Assembly: GCA_963805715.1 (NCBI GenBank)
Contig: CAWDVK010000020.1
Span: 124,001 to 188,000 of the forward strand
Direction: 5' to 3'
DNA length: 64,000 bases
Source: CAWDVK01 sp963805715
GTDB lineage: Bacteria; Actinomycetota; Actinomycetes; Streptosporangiales; Streptosporangiaceae
The notes beneath the pieces were generated by a model. It was given only the letters and a program-made list of their open reading frames with translations, was not told the DNA's origin and did no database searches. Positions 42,544 through 51,509 of the stretch are shown one piece after another. Within the stretch, counting starts at the first letter, position 1. Each line of letters opens with the position of its first letter. The translations under genes and the position numbers were made by a program.

Positions 42544-43761
42544 ATGGTCGTGACGCGGCACGGGGGACGGTGGACGCTGGAGGACCGGTTCGCCTCCGCC
42601 TGGCACTACCTTCCGGTCGAGGTGCCGCCGGGCACCTGTGCCCTGCGGGCCGAGCTTGAGTACGAGCGGTCGGGCGCGATCATGGACCTGGGATGCCTCG
42701 GGCCCGACGGCTTCCGTGGCTGGTCAGGGGGCGCCAGAAGGTCGTTCGTTATCGGCGAGCAGACGGCGACTCCCGGCTACCTGCCCGGTGAGCCCGAGCC
42801 CGGCACCTGGCAGGTGGTGATCGGCCTGCACCGGGTTCCGCCCGGCGGTGCCGACTACCGGCTGACCGTGGAGGTGTCCAGCACGCCCGGCGAGCTGTCC
42901 CCCGAGCCGGCGCCCGAGGAAATGCCGCCGATCACGGACCGCCCGGCACGCCGCCAGCTGCTCGCCAGCGGCGGACGGCACTGGCTGGCGGGCGACTTGC
43001 ACACGCACACCGTGCACTCCGACGGGGCGATGACCGTGTCCGAGCTCGCGAGGTTCGCGGCAGGCCGCGGCATGGACTTCATTGCGGTCACCGACCACAA
43101 CACGATCAGCCATTTCGCCGAGCTGCCCGCCGCGGCGTCCGCGCACGGCATCGTGCTGCTGCCCGGCCAGGAGGTGACGACGGATACCGGGCACGCGAGC
43201 GCGCTGGGCGACGTCGGGTGGATTGATTTCCGGGAGCCTCCCGACGCATGGCTGGAGGCAACGGAGCAGGCGGGCGGGCTGCTGTCGATCAACCATCCGA
43301 TCGGCGGCCACGTGAGCTGGGCCACCCCGATGAAGCGCCGGCCGCCGCTGATCGAGGTGTGGCACTGGAGCTGGCTGGACACGCACTGGACCACTCCCCT
43401 CGGCTGGTGGCTGGCCTGGGACCCGACCGCCATCCCGGTGGGCGGCAGTGACTGGCACCGGCCGGGCTCGGACGCGCCGCCCGGATCGCCGACCACCTGG
43501 GTCGAGGCGGAGGCCGACGATCCGGCCGCGGTGCTGGAGGCCATCAGGGCTGGCCGCACTGCGGTGTCGGCGAACCGGGACGGCGCCGTGCTGCTGCGGG
43601 TCGGCGACGAGCTGGTCGCCAGCGCCGCCGATGGCGCCATCCTGGCCGGGCCGGACGGGCCGAGGGCCCGCGTCCGCGGCCCGCTGGCCAAGTTCCCGGC
43701 TGCCGAGGGCTGCCACCGGCTGCTGGACCCGACCGGCGCCACGCTCGCGCTCACCGGCTGA
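42544..43761 (+). CDS. CehA/McbA-like PHP-domain metallohydrolase
   Basis: A 405-aa protein. Residues 1-130 form a beta-rich domain (TLEDRFASAWHYLPVEVPPG; YRLTVEVSSTPGEL). The PHP phosphoesterase domain follows with its metal ligands: GDLHTHTVHSDGAMTVSELA (HxH), FIAVTDHNTISHF (D.H), LLPGQEVTTDTGHASALG (E, H), INHPIGGHVSW (H) and PVGGSDWHRPG (D.H). CehA/McbA-type members hydrolyse phosphoesters or carbamates. The substrate here is unknown. ATG 42544 opens the beta domain. Confidence 0.87.
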   Translation: MVVTRHGGRWTLEDRFASAWHYLPVEVPPGTCALRAELEYERSGAIMDLGCLGPDGFRGWSGGARRSFVIGEQTATPGYLPGEPEPGTWQVVIGLHRVPPGGADYRLTVEVSSTPGELSPEPAPEEMPPITDRPARRQLLASGGRHWLAGDLHTHTVHSDGAMTVSELARFAAGRGMDFIAVTDHNTISHFAELPAAASAHGIVLLPGQEVTTDTGHASALGDVGWIDFREPPDAWLEATEQAGGLLSINHPIGGHVSWATPMKRRPPLIEVWHWSWLDTHWTTPLGWWLAWDPTAIPVGGSDWHRPGSDAPPGSPTTWVEAEADDPAAVLEAIRAGRTAVSANRDGAVLLRVGDELVASAADGAILAGPDGPRARVRGPLAKFPAAEGCHRLLDPTGATLALTG

Positions 43762-43807
43762 CCCGCCCGGCGCCGTGCTCGCTCGCCGGCTGACGCGGTG
43801 CCGACCC

Positions 43808-43972
43808 GCCCACGTCCGCCGGCACGAGCCGGTCAGCTGGCACGGCCACCTCAGCCGACCCGCCCACGTCCGCCGGCCCGCCCACGTCCGCCGGCACGAG
43901 CCCGTTAGCTGGCACGGCCACCTCAGCCGGCCCGCCCACGTCCGCCGGCCCGCCCACGTCAGCTGGCCGCTG
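43808..43972. repeat. Long intergenic tandem repeat
   Basis: Two near-identical copies of a unit containing GTCCGCCGGCACGAGCC, a GTCAGCTGGCACGGCCACC part and CCCACGTCCGCCGGCCCG, followed by a partial third. It fills the gap between the convergent PHP and MFS genes. No coding potential supports it. Its GC-rich unit could fold into hairpins that stop transcription. Confidence 0.7.
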
Positions 43973-45103
43973 TCACCTGCGCCATCCGGGCAGCCGCCGG
44001 GCCCCAGCCGCCACGCCTGCCGCGATGACGATCTGCACGGCCAGCACGACCAGGAAGCCGTCCCGGATGCCGGTGCCGTCACCGGCCAGGGCCAGGAACA
44101 GGCTGCCCAGGGTGGCTACCCCGAGCGCGAGCGCGGTCTGCTGCGTGGTGGTGAGCACTCCGCTGCCCGCGCCGGCAGTTACGGGCGGCACCTCCGAGAG
44201 CACCACGCCGAACAGCGGGCTCATCACCAGGCCCTGGCCGAGCCCCGCCACCGCCAGCCCTGGTGCGAGCGAGAGCACCGAGAGCCCGGGCCAGCCCGCC
44301 AGCACGGTGCCGCCGAGGATCAGCAGGCCAGCCGCCTGCAGCAGGCCGCCAGCGGCGAGCACCCGGCTGCCGAACAAGGCGAGCAGCCGCGACGTGCACA
44401 GGGACGCAGCCAGGAAGGCCGCGGCCATCGGCACCAGCCCGGCGCCGGCGACTAGGGCACTGTCCCGCAGGCCCTGCTGGACGAGGAGGGCGTAGCAGAA
44501 CATGAAGGCACCGAATCCGGCGAAGAACGGCAGCGCGAGCACAGCCCCCGGCGCATGCTCGCGTGCCGCAGCAGCGACGTGGGCACCAGCGGGGTCCGGC
44601 CGGCTCGCTCGGAACGCGCCTCGGCAGCAGCGAAGGCAGCCAGGGCCAGCGGCGCCGCGGCGAGCAGACCGAGCGTCCAGGCGGGCCAGCGCAGCGACTC
44701 CCCTTCGGTCAGCGGGATGAGCAGCGCCAGCACCGTGACGCCGAGCAGGACCGTGCCGGCCGCGTCGATCCTGGCCGGCGCCCCGGCCCGGCTGGCCGGC
44801 ACGTGCCGACGGGCGAACGCGAGCCCGGCGATACCGATCGGGACGTTGACCAGGAAGATCGGCCGCCATCCCGACCCGTCGAGGTTGGCCGATACCAGCA
44901 GGCCGCCGAGTAGCTGGCCGATGACGGCGGCGAGCCCGCCGGTCGCCCCGTACCGGCGGAGTGCCCTGGCGCGCCGCTCCCCCGTGCTGGTGGCCTGGAT
45001 GGTGGACAGGACCTGCGGGACCATCATGGCCGCCGAAGCGCCCTGGGCCGCGCGGGCCCCGACCAGGACCGCCGCGCTGGGCGCGAGCCCGCAAGCGAGC
45101 GCA
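43973..45103 (-). pseudogene. MFS exporter, 5'-truncated and frameshifted
   Basis: DHA2-like sequence starts abruptly at ALACGLAPSAAVLVGARAAQ, directly after a stop codon near 45103, so the first three helices and the start are missing. It continues QVLSTIQATSTGERRARALR, WRPIFLVNVPIGIAGLAFAR and LRHASMRRG. One base is then missing from a G run near 44550. The rest is in another frame (AVLALPFFAGFGAFMFCYAL; ITAGAGSGVLTTTQQTALAL-type motif; LGVATLGSLFLALAGDG). The cut lies exactly in the promoter region of the divergent regulator gene. Confidence 0.82.
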
Positions 45104-45187
45104 TGTCATAGACAGGTACTAGAGCCTGTTTATACTGGTACTGACGCTACCTGGCAACCGTATGACGTTGAGTGGAGAATAGCAGTC

Positions 45188-46177
45188 GTGAGCATGCCGA
45201 TCAGCACGCCGACCGCCATCGAGCGCCGCGCTGCCGCGCTGTCCGCCGACCCGATCGCCGCGCAGTCCGGCCGCCACGCCGAGACTAGCCGCGCCGAGAC
45301 CGGTGCGGTCCCGGCGCCGGGCAGGCCCGACGGCCGGCTGCGCCGCATGGAGCTGGCCGGCTTCCTGCGCAGCCGGCGGGAGCGCATCGCACCGGAACAG
45401 GTCGGGCTGCCGCCGGCCTCCCGGCGGCGCACGCCCGGCCTGCGCCGCGAGGAGGTCGCCACCCTCGCCGGAGTGGGCGTGACCTGGTACACGTGGCTGG
45501 AGCAGGGCCGGGACATCAACGCCTCGCCGCAGGTCCTGGATGCCGTGGCCCGCACGCTGCTGCTGGATCCGCACGAGCGCGCGCACCTGTTCCGGCTCGC
45601 CGATGCTCCAGACGGCGCAGCGGAGCAGGACTGCCAGTCACTGCCGCCGACCGTCCGCGCGCTGCTGGATCAGCTGGACCCGTATCCGGCCTGCGTGCGC
45701 AATGCGCGCTTGGACATCCTGGCCTGGAATGACGCTTACACCAGCCTGATGGGCGACCTCGGCGAGCTGCCGTTCGAGGAGCGGAACTCGCTCTGGCTCG
45801 TGTTCACGAGCCGGCGCTGCCGGGGGGCCATGCTCGACTGGCAGGACTCGACCCGGCGGCTGGTCGCCGAGTACCGCGCCGCGATGGCGGAGCACCTGGC
45901 CGAGCCGGCCTGGAAGTGCCTGGTCACCCGGCTGTCCGCCGCCTCGCCGGAGTTCGCTGAGCTGTGGGAGCGGCACGAGATCGCCGCGCCGGAGAACCTG
46001 ACGAAGCGATACCTGCATCCCGAGGTGGGACTGCTCCAGCTGAACTACACCCACCTGTGGCTCGGCCAGCGGCTCGGCACCCGGATGACCACCTACACCC
46101 CGGCCGGCCCCGATACCGAGGCCCGCCTGCACGAGCTGCATGAGCTGCACGACCGGCGCCGCGGGCCGGCTGGCTGA
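45188..46177 (+). CDS. XRE/MmyB-type transcriptional regulator
   Basis: A 329-aa protein. After a 50-residue lead, the XRE helix-turn-helix reads ELAGFLRSRRERIAPEQVGL, RTPGLRREEVATLAGVGVTW and YTWLEQGRDINASPQVLDAV. The C-terminal MmyB-like ligand-binding (PAS-like) domain has LDQLDPYPACVRNARLDILA, WNDAY and LLQLNYTHLWLGQR. GTG 45188 has GGAGA 10 nt upstream; ATG 45194 is possible. Such regulators usually control a divergent oxidoreductase or exporter. Here the divergent neighbour is the truncated MFS gene. Upstream DNA carries a TATACT -10-like element and two GGTACT direct repeats. Confidence 0.88.
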   Translation: MSMPISTPTAIERRAAALSADPIAAQSGRHAETSRAETGAVPAPGRPDGRLRRMELAGFLRSRRERIAPEQVGLPPASRRRTPGLRREEVATLAGVGVTWYTWLEQGRDINASPQVLDAVARTLLLDPHERAHLFRLADAPDGAAEQDCQSLPPTVRALLDQLDPYPACVRNARLDILAWNDAYTSLMGDLGELPFEERNSLWLVFTSRRCRGAMLDWQDSTRRLVAEYRAAMAEHLAEPAWKCLVTRLSAASPEFAELWERHEIAAPENLTKRYLHPEVGLLQLNYTHLWLGQRLGTRMTTYTPAGPDTEARLHELHELHDRRRGPAG

Positions 46178-46657
46178 TCAGCTGCCCGTCATCGTGATCC
46201 GGAAGACCGGGTAGCCGGGCGCGATCGCCAGCAGCTCGGCATCGGTCGCGTCGGGCTCGACGCCGTTGAAGAAGACGCCGACCTCGAACTTCCACTTCCG
46301 CAGGTAGGCGCGCAGGATGGCCGGCTTCTGGGCGTCGGGCAGCTCGGCAGCCGTGAACTCCTCGGCCCGCCGCCCCACGTGCAACTCGCCGCGCCCGGCT
46401 GAGCGCAGGTTCCGGACCCACTGGGTCTGGCCACGCGGCGCGACGAGGTAAGTGCCGCCGTCGAACCTGAGCAGGTTGACCGGGGTGGTCCGCCACTGGC
46501 CGCTGCTGCGGCCGCGCACATGCAAGACGCGGCTGCCCATGACGCTGATCCCGGCCCTGGTCAGTCCGGCCACGGCCGCATTGAACATGCCGTTGGTGAC
46601 GCGGCCTGCCGCCGTCTTCGGCATGACGTAACGGGGGCTACTCGCGCTGTCAGTCAT
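46178..46657 (-). CDS. DDN-family (deazaflavin/F420-dependent) nitroreductase-like protein
   Basis: A 159-aa split-barrel protein: NAAVAGLTRAGISVMGSRVL, HVRGRSSGQWRTTPVNLLRF, YLVAPRGQTQWVRNLRSAGR, GELHVGRRAEEFTAAEL. The GRxSG.WR..PV and RG...WV.NLRA motifs are those of the F420-dependent Ddn group. It probably reduces quinones or nitroaromatics. It is transcribed divergently from a TetR gene, with two matching palindromes between them, so the TetR protein very likely represses it. Confidence 0.88.
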   Translation of the reverse strand: MTDSASSPRYVMPKTAAGRVTNGMFNAAVAGLTRAGISVMGSRVLHVRGRSSGQWRTTPVNLLRFDGGTYLVAPRGQTQWVRNLRSAGRGELHVGRRAEEFTAAELPDAQKPAILRAYLRKWKFEVGVFFNGVEPDATDAELLAIAPGYPVFRITMTGS

Positions 46658-46698
46658 CGGGCCCTCCCGGGTGCCACGGCCAGGCTCTCACTGAATTG

Positions 46699-46711
46699 AG
46701 AGCACTGCTCT
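46699..46711. promoter_or_regulatory. TetR operator candidate 1
   Basis: AGAGCA-C-TGCTCT, a perfect 6-bp inverted repeat. It lies 42 bp upstream of the nitroreductase start. The same site occurs on the other strand at 46753-46765. Confidence 0.75.
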
Positions 46712-46752
46712 GATTTCAGATTGATGCTCTCATCATATCGCCGGGCGTGTCA

Positions 46753-46765
46753 AGAGCAGTGCTCT
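46753..46765. promoter_or_regulatory. TetR operator candidate 2
   Basis: AGAGCA-G-TGCTCT, the reverse complement of the site at 46699-46711, 41 bp before the TetR start. Two identical sites placed symmetrically in a divergent promoter region are typical for a regulator that controls itself and its neighbour. A CGCTCTCG half-like sequence follows near 46782. Confidence 0.75.
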
Positions 46766-46806
46766 CTAACTTGATCGGCGCTCTCGAAAATGGCACACTG
46801 GCCGGC

Positions 46807-47640
46807 ATGGCGGCGAAACGACCGGCGCGGCAGCCGGACCAGCGGACAGCGGTCGGGCAGGCCGGGCGGACAGCGGTCGGGCAGGCCGGGCAGACAGCGG
46901 GAACGCGGGCCGGGCAGACAGCGGGAACGCGGGCCGGGCAGACAGCGGGAACGCGGGCCGGGCGGACGGCCAGGGAGCGGGCACGGGCGGAGCTCACCAG
47001 CGAGATCAAGGCGGAGGCACGCCGGCAGCTGGCAGCCGGCGGCGCGCAGCAGCTGTCCCTGCGCGCGGTGGCACGCGAGCTCGGCATGGTCTCCTCGGCC
47101 GTGTACCGCTACTTCCCGAGCCGTGACGACCTGCTGACCGCGCTGATTATCGACGCCTACGACGCCCTGGGCGAGGCTGCCGAGGCCGCCGCCGGCCGCC
47201 TCCGGCAGACCGCCGTCCGGGCCCGCTGGACGGCCGCCTGCCATGCGGTCAGGGACTGGGCGAAGGCGCATCCGCACGAGTATGCCCTGATCTACGGCTC
47301 ACCAGTGCCCGGCTATCAGGCACCGCAGGAGACCATCGGGCCGGCCGGCCGGGTGCCGGCGGTGATCGGCGGGACCCTCGCCGCCGCCCGCCTCCCCGAG
47401 GCGGCCGGGAGCGAGCCGCTGCCCGGCCTGCTAGCGGAGCAGGCCCGTGTCGTGGCGGCGGCCATCGCGCCAGGCGTGCCCGGCCCGGTGGCCGCCCGCG
47501 CCCTGATCGCCTGGACGCAGCTGTTCGGCATGATCAGCTTTGAGCTCTTCGGCCAGCTGGTGGGCAGCGCGGACCCGAGCGATGACTTCTTCGGCTACGC
47601 GGTGCAGCAGATGGCCGACTTCGTCGGCCTGCCCCGCTGA
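46807..47640 (+). CDS. TetR-family regulator with repeat-rich N-terminus
   Basis: A 277-aa regulator. The first 60 residues are a basic low-complexity lead made of repeats (QTAGTRAG three times, RTAVGQAG twice) encoded by 24-27-bp units. The helix-turn-helix follows: ARRQLAAGGAQQLSLRAVAR, ELGMVSSAVYRYFPSRDDLL. The C-terminal domain resembles the TetR_C WHG type (WAKAHPHEYALIYGSPVPGY, WTQLFGMISFELFGQLVG). It is divergent from the F420-type nitroreductase with two shared palindromes. ATG 46807 is the first start codon after the second palindrome. Confidence 0.88.
   Translation: MAAKRPARQPDQRTAVGQAGRTAVGQAGQTAGTRAGQTAGTRAGQTAGTRAGRTARERARAELTSEIKAEARRQLAAGGAQQLSLRAVARELGMVSSAVYRYFPSRDDLLTALIIDAYDALGEAAEAAAGRLRQTAVRARWTAACHAVRDWAKAHPHEYALIYGSPVPGYQAPQETIGPAGRVPAVIGGTLAAARLPEAAGSEPLPGLLAEQARVVAAAIAPGVPGPVAARALIAWTQLFGMISFELFGQLVGSADPSDDFFGYAVQQMADFVGLPR
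46855..46965 (+). repeat. In-frame tandem repeats in the TetR gene
   Basis: Two 27-bp-like units (GCGGTCGGGCAGGCCGGGC) are followed by three 24-bp units (GGGCAGACAGCGGGAACGCG + GGCC), coding for the N-terminal TAVGQAG and GQTAGTRA repeats. Unit lengths are multiples of three. Confidence 0.85.
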
Positions 47641-47874
47641 CCAGGGCAGGCCGACGCCAGGCAGCGCCCGGCAGTCCCACGTGGGGCCGGCCGGATCATC
47701 TCATCAGGCGCTGTCCTCATCTGGCCGGCCCTCGATCGGCATCCGCTCGGGGGCGCCGTATCAGCCCCTCCGGCCGCCGGATCGGCCGCCGGATCGGCCG
47801 CCCGGTACGCTAGTCACCGGCATGCTCATCGACCAGGCCGGTCCCATGGCTCGTGTCGAGCGGAGGTACCCAAG

Positions 47875-49577
47875 CTGGACGGACAGCCAGTCCCTGAGGT
47901 CAGCGCGGGGCCGCCGCCTGGCGGTCGCGCCCCGGTCCTGGACCAGGGGCAGCTGGCCACCCTGCGGCGCTACGGCAGCGAGCATCGGGTCGAGGCCGGC
48001 GAGGTGCTGTTCGCCGACGGTGATGAGAGCTATGACCTGATCGTGCTGCTGGACGCGCACGCCGACATCATCCAGAAGCGCGGCTGGCCGGGCGAGACGG
48101 TACTCGCCCGCTACGGCCCTTCTCAGTTCCTCGGCGAGATCAGCCTGCTGACCGGGCAGCGCGCCTACGTGAGCGCCGTTGCGAGCACGCCGGGCCAGGT
48201 GCTGCGCGTCCCGCCCGCCCAGGTGCACGTCGTGATGGCCCAGGAGCCTGACCTCAGCGAGCTGATCCTGCACGCCTTCCTGCTCCGGCACTCCATCCTG
48301 ACGCGGCTGGGATCGGGCCTGATCCTGCTGGGCTCGCGGTTCGACGCTGACACCCGCCGGCTGCTGGAGGTCCTGGCGCGTAACCGGCTGTCGTCGCGCT
48401 GGCTGGACCTGGAGAGCTCGGCCGAGGCGGAGGCGCTGCTGCGCAAGCTGCGGCTCGCGGCCGATGAGCTGCCGATCATCCTGGTGCCCGGCGGACCGAT
48501 GCTGCGCAACCCGAGCAGCGGGGACCTGCTCAGGGCGCTCGGCATGGCCGGTCACGCCGACGCCGATCCGCCGGGAGTCTGCGACCTGCTGGTGATCGGA
48601 GGCGGGCCCGGCGGCCTGGCCGCCGCCGTCTACGGGGCATCGGAGGGGATGGCCACGACCCTGGCCGAGGACACCGGCCTGGGCGGCCAGGCCGGAACGT
48701 CATCGAGGATCGAGAACTACCTGGGCTTTCCGCCGGCCTGTCCGGCGAGGAACTGGCCGCGCGTGCCGCGCTGCAGGCGGAGAAGTTCGGCGTGCGGATC
48801 ATGCTGGCCGCGGCGGCCACCTCGCTGTCGTCCGACCACGGCCTGCACACCGTCACGTTCCGCGATGGCGAGGCGGTGACGGCCAAGTCGGTCATCATCG
48901 CCACCGGGGCCCGGTACAACCGGCTGCCGCTGGACCGGCTCGCCGATTTCGAGGGCGTCGGGGTGTACTACGCGGCCACCCAGATGGAGGCGCAGGCCTG
49001 CGGCCCGGACCCGGTGGCGATCGTCGGCGGCGGTAACTCGGCCGGCCAGGCGGCACTCTTCCTGAGCCGGACCAGCGCGGACGTGCACATCGTGATCCGG
49101 GGGGCTGCCCTCGAGAACTCGATGTCCCGTTACCTCATCGACCAGATCATGCGAAACGAGCGCATCCGCGTGCACCCGCGCACGCAGGTGACTGCCCTGC
49201 GCGGGAACGGCCGGCTGGAGGCCGTCGGGGTACGCGATGACGCGCGGCAGCAGGACTCCGTGCTGCCGGTCAGGAGCCTGTTCGTCTTCATCGGCGCGGC
49301 GCCGAGCACCGAGTGGCTGGACGGGCAGCTGGCCACGGACGAGGACGGATTCCTGCTCACCGGGCTCGGCATCCCGGAGTCGCAGCTGGACGGCAGGATC
49401 CCGCTCTTCCTCGAGACCAGCCGGCCGGGCATCTTCGCGGTCGGCGACGCGCGCAGCGGCTCGGTCAAGCGCGTAGCCACGGCCGTCGGCGAGGGCTCGA
49501 TGGCCGTCCGGCTCGTATATGAGCGGCTGCAGGCCACCGGCACGGCGACCGCCGACCCGCCCCGTGCGGAATCCTGA
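47875..49577 (+). pseudogene. cNMP-binding/thioredoxin-reductase-like fusion, single-base frameshift
   Basis: No ATG or GTG precedes the first conserved residues. A CTG at 47875 stands 8 nt after GGAGG and begins LDGQPVPEVSAGPPPGGRAP, leading into a cyclic-nucleotide-binding domain (YGSEHRVEAGEVLFADGDES, LARYGPSQFLGEISLLTGQR). A thioredoxin-like linker follows, then the FAD domain (CDLLVIGGGPGGLAAAVYGA, GLGGQAGTSSRIENYLGFP). At 48730-48735 one base is missing and the rest is in the next frame (GLSGEELAARAALQAEKFGV, PVAIVGGGNSAGQAALFLSR, RPGIFAVGDARSGSVKRVAT). The CxxC redox pair of true thioredoxin reductase is absent, as is usual for this fusion family. Confidence 0.85.
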
Positions 49578-49588
49578 AGGAGACAGTG

Positions 49589-49936
49589 ATGACGCAGGAA
49601 AGCCAGCTGGACCCGACCGCGCCGCCGAGCGGAACCGGCTGCGCGGAGTGCCTGGAAGACGGCGGGTGGTGGTTCCACCTGCGCCGGTGCGCGGCGTGCG
49701 GGCACATCGGCTGCTGTGACTCCTCGCCCGCGCAGCATGCCAGCCGCCATGCCGGCGGCAGCGGGCATCCGCTGATCCGGTCCTTCGAGCCCGGTGAGGA
49801 CTGGTTCTGGAACTATGCCGACCAGCAGTTCTACGACGGGCCGCAGCTGGCGCCCCCGGAGCACCATCCGCTCAGCCAGCCGGTACCGGGACCCGCGGGC
49901 CGGGTGCCGCCGGACTGGCAGGAGCTGCTGCACTGA
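49589..49936 (+). CDS. UBP-type zinc finger protein
   Basis: A 115-aa protein with a complete ZnF-UBP pattern: CAECLEDGGWWFHLRRCAAC, GHIGCCDSSPAQHASRHAGG, SGHPLIRSFEPGEDWFWNYA. The Cys and His ligands are all present. It follows the cNMP/FAD oxidoreductase gene by 11 nt, with AAGGAG before the ATG, a pairing that recurs in actinomycetes. A role as partner of that oxidoreductase is likely but its target is not known; bacteria lack the ubiquitin system this fold binds in eukaryotes. Confidence 0.88.
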   Translation: MTQESQLDPTAPPSGTGCAECLEDGGWWFHLRRCAACGHIGCCDSSPAQHASRHAGGSGHPLIRSFEPGEDWFWNYADQQFYDGPQLAPPEHHPLSQPVPGPAGRVPPDWQELLH

Positions 49937-50158
49937 CCCGGCCGGGATGGGCGCCGGAAAGCGCCGCAAAATGCCGCATCCCGGACTCGCTGCGGCGACC
50001 GGCGGCCTGCCCGGCGTGCCAGAACGCTGCCATTCGGGCACAGAAGGTCGCCGGCCCCTGCCTTGGATGACGAAAGTCCCTATCACCGCCCGCCCCGTGC
50101 GCCGAGGTTTGTGTCGAGGCCCTGTGCCCTTCGTGCAGGTAGGCCCTAGGAGGCAGCC

Positions 50159-51496
50159 GTGAAAGAAATCCTCGATGCGATCCTCAATCCCGACACCCCG
50201 CAGGCGAACTTCGCCGCGCTGCCTTTGCCGGAGTCCTACCGGGCAGTCACGCTGCACCGGGACGAGGAGCACATGTTCGATGGCATCGACACCGGCGCCC
50301 GGGATCCGCGCAAGTCCCTGCACGTGGAGCAGGTGCCCGTGCCCGAGCTCGGCCTGGGCGAGGCCCTCATTGCGGTCATGGCCAGCGCCGTTAACTACAA
50401 CACCGTGTGGAGTTCTATCTTCTCGCCGGTCTCCACCTTCGCCTTCCTGCGCCGCTACGGCAAGCTCTCCGAGCTCACCGCCCGGCACGACCTGCCCTAC
50501 CAGGTGGTCGGCTCGGACCTCGCAGGCGTGGTGCTGCGGACCGGTCCGGGGGTCACCGTCTGGAAGCCCGGCGAGGAGGTCGTCGCGCACTGCCTGTCCG
50601 TCGAGCTGGAGAGCTCCGACGGCCACAACGACACGATGATGGACCCGGAGCAGCGCATCTGGGGCTTCGAGACCAACTTCGGCGGCCTGGCCGAGCTGGC
50701 CATCGTGAAGACCAACCAGCTGATGCCGAAGCCCAAGCACCTGACGTGGGAAGAGGCCGCGACGCCCGGGCTGGTGAACTCCACCGCCTTCCGGCAGCTG
50801 GTCTCGCGCAACGGAGCAGGGCTGAAGCAGGGCGACAACGTGCTCATCTGGGGAGCCAGCGGCGGCCTCGGCGCGTACGCCACTCAGTACGCCCTGGCCG
50901 GCGGCGCCATCCCGGTCTGCGTCGTATCCAGCGAGGCGAAGGCGGAGCTCTGCCGGTCCATGGGCGCGGAGCTGATCATCGACCGCAGCGCCGAGGGATA
51001 TCAGTTCTGGAAGGACGAGCACACCCAGGATCCGAAGGAATGGAAGCGGCTCGGCGCGCGGATCCGCGACCTGACCGGCGGGGAGGATGTGGACATCGTC
51101 TTCGAGCATCCCGGCCGGGAGACTTTCGGCGCATCGGTTTTCGTGACCCGAAAGGGAGGCACGATCGTGACATGCGCCTCTACGTCCGGGTACATGCACG
51201 AGTACGACAACCGCTACCTGTGGATGAACCTCAAGCGCATCATCGGCTCGCACTTCGCCAACTACCGCGAGGCGTGGCAGGCCAACCGGCTGATCTCCAA
51301 GGGCATGATCCACCCGACCACCTCGGTGGTGTACCCGATGGACCAGACCGGCCAGGCCGCACTGGACGTGCACCGGAACCTGCATCACGGCAAGGTCGGC
51401 GTGCTCTGCCTGGCACCGGAGGAAGGCCTGGGCGTCCGCGACCACGAGCTGAGGGCGAAGCACCTGACAGAGATCAACCGCTTCCGGAACGTCTGA
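50159..51496 (+). CDS. ccr: Crotonyl-CoA carboxylase/reductase
   Basis: A 445-aa MDR-family enzyme that reduces and carboxylates crotonyl-CoA with NADPH and CO2 to (2S)-ethylmalonyl-CoA. Ccr hallmarks: AVNYNTVWSSIFSPVSTFAF, YQVVGSDLAGVVLRTGPGVT, GFETNFGGLAELAIVKTNQL, the NADPH motif VLIWGASGGLGAYATQYALA, and CASTSGYMHEYDNRYLWMNL. GTG 50159 follows CTAGGAGGCAGCC. It is the first gene of the ethylmalonyl-CoA operon, 13 nt ahead of the mutase. Ethylmalonyl-CoA can feed both acetate assimilation and polyketide extender units. Confidence 0.96.
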   Translation: MKEILDAILNPDTPQANFAALPLPESYRAVTLHRDEEHMFDGIDTGARDPRKSLHVEQVPVPELGLGEALIAVMASAVNYNTVWSSIFSPVSTFAFLRRYGKLSELTARHDLPYQVVGSDLAGVVLRTGPGVTVWKPGEEVVAHCLSVELESSDGHNDTMMDPEQRIWGFETNFGGLAELAIVKTNQLMPKPKHLTWEEAATPGLVNSTAFRQLVSRNGAGLKQGDNVLIWGASGGLGAYATQYALAGGAIPVCVVSSEAKAELCRSMGAELIIDRSAEGYQFWKDEHTQDPKEWKRLGARIRDLTGGEDVDIVFEHPGRETFGASVFVTRKGGTIVTCASTSGYMHEYDNRYLWMNLKRIIGSHFANYREAWQANRLISKGMIHPTTSVVYPMDQTGQAALDVHRNLHHGKVGVLCLAPEEGLGVRDHELRAKHLTEINRFRNV

Positions 51497-51509
51497 GGGC
51501 GGCAGCGGC

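Noticed and set aside
45104..45187. GGTACT direct repeats as an operator of the MmyB-type regulator
   Set aside because: Two copies with irregular spacing and no clear symmetry; mentioned with the gene but too weak to annotate separately.
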